From a virus: a stretch of DNA of 21,382 bases. A program made the position numbers and the translations under genes. The notes under the pieces were generated by a model. The model made no database searches, had not been told where the DNA came from, and saw only the letters and a program-made list of their open reading frames with translations. Positions 11,252 to 18,572 of this stretch are shown piece by piece. The stretch covers positions 1 to 21,382 of IMG/VR virus record IMGVR_UViG_3300009436_002330; one strand, given 5' to 3'. Each line of letters starts with the position of its first letter. Position 1 is the stretch's first letter.

Positions 11252-13033
11252 ATGGATAAACAGAAACTCATACAGTTAAAAGAATATGCTAAGATCATGA
11301 AGGACACTCCTTATGCTCTTAAAACATATTTACAGACATTTGACAATACTCAAAAGAGATATGTACCATTAGAGTTATTCCCCGATCAAATTGAACTTAT
11401 ACATGATTACGATAATTATAACGAAAACATTACACGTAAGTACAGACAAGCGGGTGTATCTACAGTAACCGCGGCTTGGTTATCTAAAAGAATCCAAACC
11501 GCAAAACCAACTAACCCCGAGAGAATTCTAATTATTGCCAACAAACGTGATACTGCGATTGAGATGGCTAATAAGGTTCGTGGTTTTTTAGATCAATGGC
11601 CCGAATGGATGAATGTTGGATTTTCACCTGATAAAAACTCAGAGAGTCGTTTTAGAATGAATAACGGATGTGAAGTTAAAGCGGTTGCAACCTCAGCGGA
11701 TGCACTTCGTGGATACACACCTACCGTGTTGATATTTGATGAAGCCGCGTATATTGATGCTGGTGAAGATTTTTGGGGTGCGTGTATGGCATCGTTGTCT
11801 ACGGGTGGTAAGGTTATACTTATTTCAACACCTAACGGTTATGATCCAATATATTATGGAGTATACGACCAAGCACTAAGAAAAATGAATGATTTTAAAA
11901 TTACCGATTTAAGGTGGTTTAAAGATCCTCGTTATGCTGGTGACCTTAAATGGTTAAAGGTGGATGATATCATACATTACATGTTAAATAGAGAGCAATA
12001 TGTTGATGAGGATATCACACTTAATGAAGGTTGGGATCGATACGAAGAATTACATGAATTAGGTTACAAACCCTATTCTCATTGGTTTGAGAATATGGCA
12101 AAGAAATTTAAGTACGATAAGAGAAAAATTGCACAGGAATTAGAATGTGATTTCTTAGGTTCGGGTGATGGTGTTATATCAAATACTATACAAGAGAAGA
12201 TTAGGAAAACAATGATTACCGAACCAATTGAAAAATATATGCAAGGAACATTGTGGGTTTGGAAAGAACCTGTAATGGGACATCGTTATATTATGGGTGT
12301 TGACGTTTCTCGTGGTGATAGTGCTGATGCATCTTCAATATGTATTATTGATTTTGATGAGGGTGAACAAGTATTAGAATATGTTGGTATGATACCACCT
12401 GATGATTTAGCGTCTATTGTTTATAAATGGGGAACACTATATAATGCATTCGTAGCAACTGATATAACAGGTGGTATGGGTATTGCAACATCTCGTAAAT
12501 TACAGGAGTTAGGTTACAAAGACCAATACGTTGATGGTGTTAACTCACAAAACAAGTGGGAATACAATAAAAAGGCACAAGAAAAGATACCTGGTATCAG
12601 TTTTAATAATAAGAGAACTCAAATTGTTGCAAGTTTTGAAGAAAACTTAAGACATGGTTTTAAAGTAAAATCATCTCGTCTATTAAATGAATTGAATACA
12701 TTTGTTTATGTTAATGGTAGACCTGACCACATGAAAGGTGCACATGACGATGCAATTATGGCAATGTCAATTGCAATGTATGTTGGAGATATTTGTTTTA
12801 CACAGTTAAAACGTAACGACACCGCAAACAAAGCAATGTTAGATTCGTGGGTATTTAGTGAAAGAACTTATGATACTCAAAAGTCGTTTTACTCCTACGG
12901 TACTGCGTTTGATGCGATTGGTTCTATGAGTACTGACCCGTCACCATACCCGATAGGACAGAAAGATGCGAGTAAGGAACAGTACATGGAACATAATTGG
13001 TTATTTGGTAAATCAACATATAGATCAAGATAA
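11252..13033 (+). CDS. 17: Terminase large subunit (gp17-like)
   Basis: A 593-residue DNA-packaging motor with ATPase and headful nuclease domains. The N-terminal ATPase carries a variant Walker A, KYRQAGVSTV (63-72), where the usual GK(S/T) lysine is missing and the conserved RQ is kept, as in several terminases. Walker B is VLIFDEAA (159-166, D163 and E164), followed by the coupling motif ISTPNGY (191-197). The C-terminal RNase H-like nuclease has acids at D351 (MGVDVSRGD), D404 (ATDITGG) and D499/D500 (HDDAIMAMS). The ATG at 11252 is preferred over an upstream GTG that lies inside the terminator hairpin. In T4, genes 18 and 19 follow gene 17; here the portal follows directly. Confidence 0.97.
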   Translation: MDKQKLIQLKEYAKIMKDTPYALKTYLQTFDNTQKRYVPLELFPDQIELIHDYDNYNENITRKYRQAGVSTVTAAWLSKRIQTAKPTNPERILIIANKRDTAIEMANKVRGFLDQWPEWMNVGFSPDKNSESRFRMNNGCEVKAVATSADALRGYTPTVLIFDEAAYIDAGEDFWGACMASLSTGGKVILISTPNGYDPIYYGVYDQALRKMNDFKITDLRWFKDPRYAGDLKWLKVDDIIHYMLNREQYVDEDITLNEGWDRYEELHELGYKPYSHWFENMAKKFKYDKRKIAQELECDFLGSGDGVISNTIQEKIRKTMITEPIEKYMQGTLWVWKEPVMGHRYIMGVDVSRGDSADASSICIIDFDEGEQVLEYVGMIPPDDLASIVYKWGTLYNAFVATDITGGMGIATSRKLQELGYKDQYVDGVNSQNKWEYNKKAQEKIPGISFNNKRTQIVASFEENLRHGFKVKSSRLLNELNTFVYVNGRPDHMKGAHDDAIMAMSIAMYVGDICFTQLKRNDTANKAMLDSWVFSERTYDTQKSFYSYGTAFDAIGSMSTDPSPYPIGQKDASKEQYMEHNWLFGKSTYRSR

Positions 13034-13085
13034 CTTTATTTACTAATATATTTTCCTTATATTATAAAGTATAATATTTATTAAT

Positions 13086-14924
13086 ATGGCAAACAAAAAC
13101 TTAACAGTTTATCAAAGGTTAACAAAGGTGTTCGGATTTCAAAATGATGTCCCTAATCCACCGCAATATCGTTTCGACAAAGATACTCTGTTAAAAACAG
13201 ACAGTAAAGAGGACTACGAAAGAGAGTTACTCCAAGCAAAACAATCGACATACGTTGCCGACAAGTGGGCCAAGATGGACCAATCACTATATAACCAATC
13301 GGTTTATTACGAACCAAATAGATTGGCCGCATATTATGATTACGAATCAATGGAGTTCACACCTGAGATATCTGCATCGTTAGATATCTATTCTGAAGAG
13401 TCAACAACCCTTTCAGAAAAAGGAGAAATTCTAACAATATACTCCGAATCAAAAAGAGTAAGTAACATCTTAGAAGACTTATTTAAAAACGTACTCGACA
13501 TTAACACAAACTTACAGATGTGGTGTAGAGGAGTTGCCAAGTACGGTGACAACTTTGTATATCTAAAGATTGACCCGTCAAAAGGAATAGTTGGATGTCA
13601 ACAGTTACCTAACATTGAAATTGAAAGACATGAAGGTGCTGCGTCTCACGTACACAAAGCCGAGACACCTGTAAACATGAAAACACGTGAATTACGTTTT
13701 GCATGGAAAAATAAGGATATGGAATTCCAAGCATGGGAAGTTGCACATTTCAGATTATTAGGTGATGATAGGAAGTTACCATATGGTACGTCAATGTTGG
13801 ATAAGGTAAGACGTATATGGAAACAACTACTTCTTGCAGAAGATGCAATGTTAATCTATAGAACTTCAAGAGCACCCGAAAGAAGAGTGTTTAAAGTGTT
13901 CGTGGGTAACATGGACGATAAGGATATTGAAGCATATGTACAACGTGTTGCAAACAAATTCAAAAGAGATCAAGTAGTTGATCCTGCGAATGGACAAGTT
14001 GATATGAGATACAACCAAATGGCGGTAGATCAAGATTATTTTATACCTGTAAGGGATCCATCACAAACAAACCCAATTGAAACATTACCAGGAGCACAGA
14101 ACTTAGGTGAGATTGCGGATATTGAGTACATTCAAAAGAAATTATTAGCGGCACTAAGAATACCAAAGGCGTTCTTAGGGTTTGAGGAAATTGTTGGTGA
14201 TGGTAAAACATTAGCATTAATGGACATACGTTTTGCAAGGACGATTAATAGAATACAGAAGTCACTTGTTCAAGAGTTAAATAAAATTGCATTAGTACAT
14301 TTATATCTTTTAGGTTTAGAAGATGAACTTACTAATTTTACATTATCATTAACTAATCCATCCGCACAATCTGATTTATTAAGGATTGAACAATGGAAAG
14401 AGAAGATTACGTTATACAAAGATGCTACTTCCGATCAATCTCAGATTGGTATCCAACCAGTGTCACACACATGGGGTAAGAAGAATATTCTTGGTATGAG
14501 TGATAATGACGTTGTACTTGATTTACAACAACAAAGACTTGAAAGAGCACTTGGTGCTGAATTAGGTATCACACAAAACATTATCAAGAGAACTGGTGTG
14601 TTTGATGAGGTAGATAAGAAGTACGGTATCCCTGAAAAGGATAGACAAGCAATGGACGCTTCAATGACACCTGAGACTGGTGGTGGAGATGATATGGGTG
14701 GAGCTCCTCCTATGGGTGGTGCAGACGCACCTCCAATGGATGATGCACCATTAAGTGAAGACAAGAAAAAAAGTAAATCTAAATTAACGGAAAGTAAGAA
14801 ATCTAAAATATTGGGTATGTTAGGTGATGAAACAAAAGATTTTGATGATCTTTTTGATCTCGATAAGGCTCAACGCAATATTTATGAAGTAGAGAATAAA
14901 CTCAAAGACATATTAAAAGAATAA
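13086..14924 (+). CDS. 20: Portal vertex protein (gp20-like)
   Basis: A 612-residue protein that forms the dodecameric portal through which DNA is packaged and on which the prohead initiates. The T4-type portal signature is seen in YESMEFTPEISASLDIYSEE (about 81-100), the wing/stem region with WCRGVAKYGDNFVYLKID, the segment AEDAMLIYRTSRAPERRVFK and the C-terminal clip/crown region ending in a helical segment. A low-complexity Gly/Pro/Asp insert (about 541-568) precedes a Lys-rich tail with LTE-S, a possible prohead-protease site. It starts 52 nt after terminase behind an A/T-rich leader with no Shine-Dalgarno sequence. A TATTTATTA sits 2 nt before the ATG; it may be coincidental. Confidence 0.96.
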   Translation: MANKNLTVYQRLTKVFGFQNDVPNPPQYRFDKDTLLKTDSKEDYERELLQAKQSTYVADKWAKMDQSLYNQSVYYEPNRLAAYYDYESMEFTPEISASLDIYSEESTTLSEKGEILTIYSESKRVSNILEDLFKNVLDINTNLQMWCRGVAKYGDNFVYLKIDPSKGIVGCQQLPNIEIERHEGAASHVHKAETPVNMKTRELRFAWKNKDMEFQAWEVAHFRLLGDDRKLPYGTSMLDKVRRIWKQLLLAEDAMLIYRTSRAPERRVFKVFVGNMDDKDIEAYVQRVANKFKRDQVVDPANGQVDMRYNQMAVDQDYFIPVRDPSQTNPIETLPGAQNLGEIADIEYIQKKLLAALRIPKAFLGFEEIVGDGKTLALMDIRFARTINRIQKSLVQELNKIALVHLYLLGLEDELTNFTLSLTNPSAQSDLLRIEQWKEKITLYKDATSDQSQIGIQPVSHTWGKKNILGMSDNDVVLDLQQQRLERALGAELGITQNIIKRTGVFDEVDKKYGIPEKDRQAMDASMTPETGGGDDMGGAPPMGGADAPPMDDAPLSEDKKKSKSKLTESKKSKILGMLGDETKDFDDLFDLDKAQRNIYEVENKLKDILKE

Positions 14925-14926
14925 TT

Positions 14927-15658
14927 ATGGCAACATTTGGACATATAAAAAACAAAGTTCTAAACAAACTATCTAACTCTTATGGTAAGGGTGAATTTAA
15001 AACTAACCTGAAGGAACACTTCAAACCAATAATGGAGAATGACATTTTAAAAGAAATGTACTCCCTTTATGAGGAATTAGAAACAAAAACGTTTGACGAT
15101 AAAGAAACTGCACAGTTATATGTGGAAGAACTATCTAAAGTTTTAAAAGAAAGACATTCTGAGGTAAGTACTGTACTTAACCAAATGAACGAATCATTAA
15201 CTGATACTAACGTTGAATCAAATAAGTTGTATGAGTCTTTAGATAGACTTTCAACAGAAGATAAGTTAGGTAATATTTCTGAAAAGGTAATCGCTAAGAA
15301 ATTCTTAGTTGAACATTTAACTACAAGTAAAGTGTCGAATACACTAAAAGTAGAAACAGGGGTAAATGAAAGTTTACTAAACTCTGTATTGACAAATAAC
15401 TTCAACATTAGTTTTGATAAAACATTAAGTGAAGAAGATAAAACTAAATTAAAAGGTATACTCTCAATAACTAATGAGGACTTAAATACTAAATTTGGTG
15501 AATTAAAAGAATCAATAAACGGTACTTTAGATTCCTTAGTTGAGTCGGACAATGAATTTACATCTAAGTCTGATGAGGTAAAAAAGGAAATAAACGAAAT
15601 GACACAAACGAAATACAACTTATATCGTTTAGAAGAATTATTAGAGAACTTAAAATAG
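14927..15658 (+). CDS. Helical protein in the gp67/gp68 position, 243 aa
   Basis: A strongly helical, charged protein starting MATFGHIKNKVLNKLSNSYG and ending RLEELLENLK. It has heptad-like Leu/Ile spacing throughout, no cysteine and no membrane segment. It begins 2 nt after the portal stop, so it is co-translated with it. In T4 this slot holds the small prohead core genes 67 and 68. The composition and position suggest a core or portal-associated assembly protein, but I see no sequence signature linking it to gp67/68. The large minus-strand frame antisense to it is a shadow. Confidence 0.85.
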   Translation: MATFGHIKNKVLNKLSNSYGKGEFKTNLKEHFKPIMENDILKEMYSLYEELETKTFDDKETAQLYVEELSKVLKERHSEVSTVLNQMNESLTDTNVESNKLYESLDRLSTEDKLGNISEKVIAKKFLVEHLTTSKVSNTLKVETGVNESLLNSVLTNNFNISFDKTLSEEDKTKLKGILSITNEDLNTKFGELKESINGTLDSLVESDNEFTSKSDEVKKEINEMTQTKYNLYRLEELLENLK

Positions 15659-15690
15659 ATTTCCTTGACGGTTGCTACCTTAGAGGTGTA

Positions 15691-15734
15691 AACCTTCACT
15701 TTTGAAATATCATAATCAATCGTGGAGGTTTTTT
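15691..15734 (+). terminator. Probable terminator after the 243-aa gene
   Basis: AACCTTCAC (15691-15699) pairs with GTGGAGGTT (15722-15730), with one G-U pair and a 22-nt loop, and is followed by TTTT. The large loop lowers confidence. It separates the portal unit from the inverted bS21 gene. Confidence 0.55.
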
Positions 15735-15921
15735 ATTGCTCCTTATCTTTTATTTTTTGAATATACACCGCCTTTTGTTTTTGTAATCTTTTACTGACTG
15801 AAGGTTTCGTGTGTTGTTTCCTATCTCTAAGTGATTTTAACTGTTTCACATTCTTTATTTTACGACGTAATTTCTTGATCGCTTGATCGATGTTGTTATT
15901 CTTTACTTTTATTATTAGCAT
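15733..15921 (-). CDS. rpsU: Small ribosomal subunit protein bS21
   Basis: A 62-residue complete bS21: the N-terminal strand MLIIKVKNNNIDQAIKKLRR, a basic middle KIKNVKQLKSLRDRKQHTKP, and the C-terminal helix SVSKRLQKQKAVYIQKIKD. The motif TKPS and the end KAVYIQKIKD resemble Bacteroidetes bS21, including the Tyr (residue 53) near the C terminus. bS21 sits on the platform of the 30S subunit near the 16S 3' end. In Flavobacterium ribosomes, bS21 with bS18 and bS6 hides the anti-Shine-Dalgarno tail. A phage copy could replace the host protein and alter mRNA choice. It lies inverted within the head cluster, between a terminator and its own promoter. Identity is by sequence; the effect on translation is inferred. 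Confidence 0.93.
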   Translation of the reverse strand: MLIIKVKNNNIDQAIKKLRRKIKNVKQLKSLRDRKQHTKPSVSKRLQKQKAVYIQKIKDKEQ

Positions 15922-15936
15922 AATTTGATATATACA

Positions 15937-15967
15937 TAAATATAATGAAAAAATTTGTTATTACGAA
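15937..15967 (-). promoter_or_regulatory. Possible host-type promoter of bS21
   Basis: On the minus strand TATATTTA (15944-15937) lies 20 nt after TTC (15967-15965), giving the TTG-N20-TANNTTTA architecture with one -33 mismatch. The expected start is about 9 nt before the ATG. A TATTTATG late-like motif overlaps it, so timing is ambiguous. Confidence 0.4.
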
Positions 15968-16017
15968 TTTAAATGTGTATATTTTAGTAACACCATAAAT
16001 AAGAATAAACATGTTAA

Positions 16018-16443
16018 ATGAAATTAGGAAGATTTATTCCTTTAGGTACTTACAAAGATGTTAAAATTGGATACGGAACTATAAATCACAAAGATTTAAA
16101 GACTATATATTTAAAATTAAATTCTTGGCTCGAACCTGATGAGGAATGTACGGATTACGACTCAGTGGTTAGGTCATCAAGAAATGACATAAAAAGATTA
16201 ATAAGTGGATTGAATAGTGATTCATTCCGACCACAGTCTATTGTCGATTTAGACATTAGAACTAAAGGTATTAAAAAAGAAAAGAGATCGTTTATGAATT
16301 TAGAATGTACGTTATACGTTCTAAAGGACTTATCAATTAAAAGTGACGATCTTAAATTGTATATGAAATCACTTATGGTTGGTATAATCGATGAGTGTTT
16401 AAATAACGATTTATTGTATAATTTTCACAAAAATAAAAAATAA
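16018..16443 (+). CDS. Phage protein before the prohead protease, 141 aa, unknown
   Basis: A basic protein starting MKLGRFIPLGTYKDVKIGYG and ending LLYNFHKNKK. The N-terminal half appears beta-rich and contains DEECTDYDS; the C-terminal half is helical (LKDLSIKSDDLKLYMKSLMV). No transmembrane segment or catalytic motif was seen. The start at 16018 is supported by the upstream A/T-rich leader; an out-of-frame ATG lies 7 nt before. It lies between the inverted bS21 gene and the prohead protease and is followed by a separate late-type motif. Its position suggests an assembly role, but the family is not recognised. Confidence 0.75.
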   Translation: MKLGRFIPLGTYKDVKIGYGTINHKDLKTIYLKLNSWLEPDEECTDYDSVVRSSRNDIKRLISGLNSDSFRPQSIVDLDIRTKGIKKEKRSFMNLECTLYVLKDLSIKSDDLKLYMKSLMVGIIDECLNNDLLYNFHKNKK

Positions 16444-16456
16444 CTTCGATACCGAT

Positions 16457-16465
16457 GTATTTATA
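16457..16465 (+). promoter_or_regulatory. Candidate late promoter of the prohead protease
   Basis: GTATTTATA, 19 nt before the protease ATG, is a strong match to the recurring late motif and spaced plausibly for a -10 element. Confidence 0.5.
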
Positions 16466-16484
16466 GTAATAAAACTATTCATAC

Positions 16485-17168
16485 ATGAAAGTATTAGGTC
16501 CAAAAGAAACAGGTACAGGAATCCTCATCGAATACGATGCGGGTTTTGTGTCTCCTGATGAAAATAAAACAGTAATAACAGAAATGAAGGGTGTTGACTT
16601 CTCAGAAGACATTATTCTTTATGCTGTTCTACAAAAATACGACACTCCAAATAAAAACGGTAGAATATATCCTGAGAAACTTCTCAAACGAGAAATGGAT
16701 AAATATAAGACCGTTATCGAGAAAGGGAGTGCATTAAATGAGTTAAATCACCCATCATCTTCACTTATAGATTTAGATAGAGTATCACACACGATCACCG
16801 AGACTTGGTGGGACGGTAAGATACTTATGGGAAAAATTAAACTACTTCTTTCACCTGGATGGAAAAAATCAGGTATTGTAAGTACTAAGGGTGACCAAGC
16901 CGCAATGTTACTTATGAATGGAGTGACATTGGGAATATCTTCAAGAGGTGTTGGATCATTAAAATCAGAAAAAGGACAGAATATTGTACAGGAGGATTTC
17001 GAATTAGTGTGTTTTGACTTAGTGTCATCACCATCGACACCTGGTGCATATGTTTTTAACGATCCTTCAGATAGAGAAAAATATGCTGAGAGTATAGAGG
17101 AAAAACCAATAGTAGATGATAGAATGTCGAGGTTAATGGGTAAGATGGATACGTTTTTAAATAAATAA
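16485..17168 (+). CDS. 21: Prohead core protein protease (gp21-like)
   Basis: A 227-residue serine protease of the T4 gp21 (peptidase U9/S78-related) family, which cleaves the scaffold and capsid proteins during prohead maturation. The core contains YDTPNKNGRIYP (52-63), then ELNHPSS with the catalytic His (H89), then the nucleophile segment GISSRGVGS with Ser152/153, and CFDLVSSPSTPGAY with Asp178 and the conserved PS-TPGA closing motif. The length matches the family. The gene follows a TATTTATA motif and precedes the scaffold, as in T4. The capsid protein downstream has an N-terminal LINE site fitting this protease. Confidence 0.95.
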   Translation: MKVLGPKETGTGILIEYDAGFVSPDENKTVITEMKGVDFSEDIILYAVLQKYDTPNKNGRIYPEKLLKREMDKYKTVIEKGSALNELNHPSSSLIDLDRVSHTITETWWDGKILMGKIKLLLSPGWKKSGIVSTKGDQAAMLLMNGVTLGISSRGVGSLKSEKGQNIVQEDFELVCFDLVSSPSTPGAYVFNDPSDREKYAESIEEKPIVDDRMSRLMGKMDTFLNK

Positions 17169-17222
17169 TTCAATTTATTATTGATCAGAACACCATAAAA
17201 GTAATTTTTTCTTAAATAACAA

Positions 17223-17234
17223 GTATTTATTAAT
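17223..17234 (+). promoter_or_regulatory. Candidate late promoter of the scaffold/capsid unit
   Basis: GTATTTATTAAT, 17 nt before the scaffold ATG. The capsid gene downstream lacks its own motif, so this is probably its promoter too. Confidence 0.5.
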
Positions 17235-17251
17235 AAATAAAAAAACAACAA

Positions 17252-18544
17252 ATGAGTAAAAAATCCATTTTAGAACAAGCATTGCTTCAAGTACAAGATC
17301 TTGAAGAGGCAGTTAAAGCGAACGCAAAAGGTATACTTGCTTCAACCATGAAGGAAGAACTAAACGAATTGCTAAAAGAATCAATGGAAGAAGAAGAGTC
17401 AGATGAAAGTCTGAGTCTTGATAAAGAAGACGAACAAGGTATACCTGAAGTAGCTGCAGAACAATTTGACAGTGAAGATGAGGAAAACGATGACGAAACT
17501 TCGATAAACGACGAGCCAGCGGACGACGAAGATCCTGATTTAGAGGATGAAGTTGTAGATGACGAATTAGACACTGAGGATGAATTAGATTCTGAAGTGG
17601 ATGATGTGTTTGATGCAATTGATTCTGAAGAAGAAGATGATCAAGACGTTCTTGATATGACCGACGCATCTGACGAAGAAGTTCTTAAGGTATTCAAATC
17701 AATGAAACCTGAGGATGGAATAGTAGTTAAGAGAGACGGTGATAACGTTGAGCTTGAAGATGGTGACGACGAATACATTATCAAATTAGACGATGAAGTA
17801 TCTGACGAAGTTGCTGATGAAGATCTTGCTGAAGAAGAAGATTGTACCGAAGGGTGTGATGATTCTGAAATCAAAGAAGATGTTTCTGAAGAAGACGACG
17901 TTGTATATGAAATTGACTTAGATGAAAGTGATGACGAAGTTGCTGAAGAAGAAGTTTCTGAAGAAGTTTCTGAAGAAAGCCTTGATGAAGAAGAAGTTTC
18001 TGAAGAGGATGAATTAGAAGTTCCTGAGGAAGAAACTCAAGAAGGAGAAGTTGACGAAGCGGCAAGAACAAAATCTAACGTACACGGAGACAAAGGTGGA
18101 GCTAACAGAGCGGGTATTAAGTCTAAGACAAAATACAAGGCTGGTTCAACCATCAACGAAGAAGTTAAGACTTTGAGAAAACAAAACGGCGAATATAAAA
18201 AGGCGTTAGTTCTATTCAAAGACAAACTTAATGAGGTCGCTGTGTTTAATGCTAATTTAGCATACTCAACAAGATTGTTCACTGAACATTCAACTACTCG
18301 TAATGAGAAATTAAATATTTTGAAGAGATTCGATACTGTTGGAACTTTAACAGAATCTAAATCAACCTATAAAACAATTAAGGGTGAGTTAGAGTCGTCT
18401 AAGAACGTAACAGAATCAGTGGTAAACAAGATCACTTCAAATAATCCGACAACGTCTTCATCTCAAGATGTACTTTCAGAGTCAAAAGCGTATGAAAGTC
18501 CACAATTCTCGAGAATGAAAGAATTAATGTCAAAAATAAAATAA
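17252..18544 (+). CDS. 22: Prohead scaffold (core) protein, gp22-like
   Basis: A 430-residue protein placed between the prohead protease and the capsid protein, the T4 gp22 position. Residues 1-45 are helical. About 46-270 are dominated by Asp and Glu, with repeated VSEE units. The C-terminal third (about 290-430) is helical and basic-to-neutral (LRKQNGEYKKALVLFKDKLN, then FNANLAYSTRLFTEH), as in gp22 C-terminal cores. LSE-S and INE-E resemble prohead-protease sites. The acidic region is longer than in T4 gp22 (269 aa in total), which fits the family's variable length. A 64-bp part (17996-18059) duplicates a piece of the 192-aa gene. It probably forms the removable internal scaffold. Confidence 0.9.
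   Translation: MSKKSILEQALLQVQDLEEAVKANAKGILASTMKEELNELLKESMEEEESDESLSLDKEDEQGIPEVAAEQFDSEDEENDDETSINDEPADDEDPDLEDEVVDDELDTEDELDSEVDDVFDAIDSEEEDDQDVLDMTDASDEEVLKVFKSMKPEDGIVVKRDGDNVELEDGDDEYIIKLDDEVSDEVADEDLAEEEDCTEGCDDSEIKEDVSEEDDVVYEIDLDESDDEVAEEEVSEEVSEESLDEEEVSEEDELEVPEEETQEGEVDEAARTKSNVHGDKGGANRAGIKSKTKYKAGSTINEEVKTLRKQNGEYKKALVLFKDKLNEVAVFNANLAYSTRLFTEHSTTRNEKLNILKRFDTVGTLTESKSTYKTIKGELESSKNVTESVVNKITSNNPTTSSSQDVLSESKAYESPQFSRMKELMSKIK
17996..18059 (+). repeat. 64-bp duplicated segment, copy B
   Basis: It matches 9487-9550 at 62 of 64 positions in the same frame. It lies at the end of the acidic VSEE-rich region of the scaffold, so the scaffold is the more likely source and the 192-aa gene the recipient; this direction is inferred. 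Confidence 0.95.
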
Positions 18545-18572
18545 TAAATTAAACAAAAAAACAAATTTTAAA

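Noticed and set aside
15067-15699. 210-residue minus-strand frame
   Set aside because: Ser-rich antisense shadow of the 243-aa helical gene; it crosses the probable terminator.
16748-17251. 167-residue minus-strand frame
   Set aside because: Antisense to the prohead protease, which has clear catalytic motifs.
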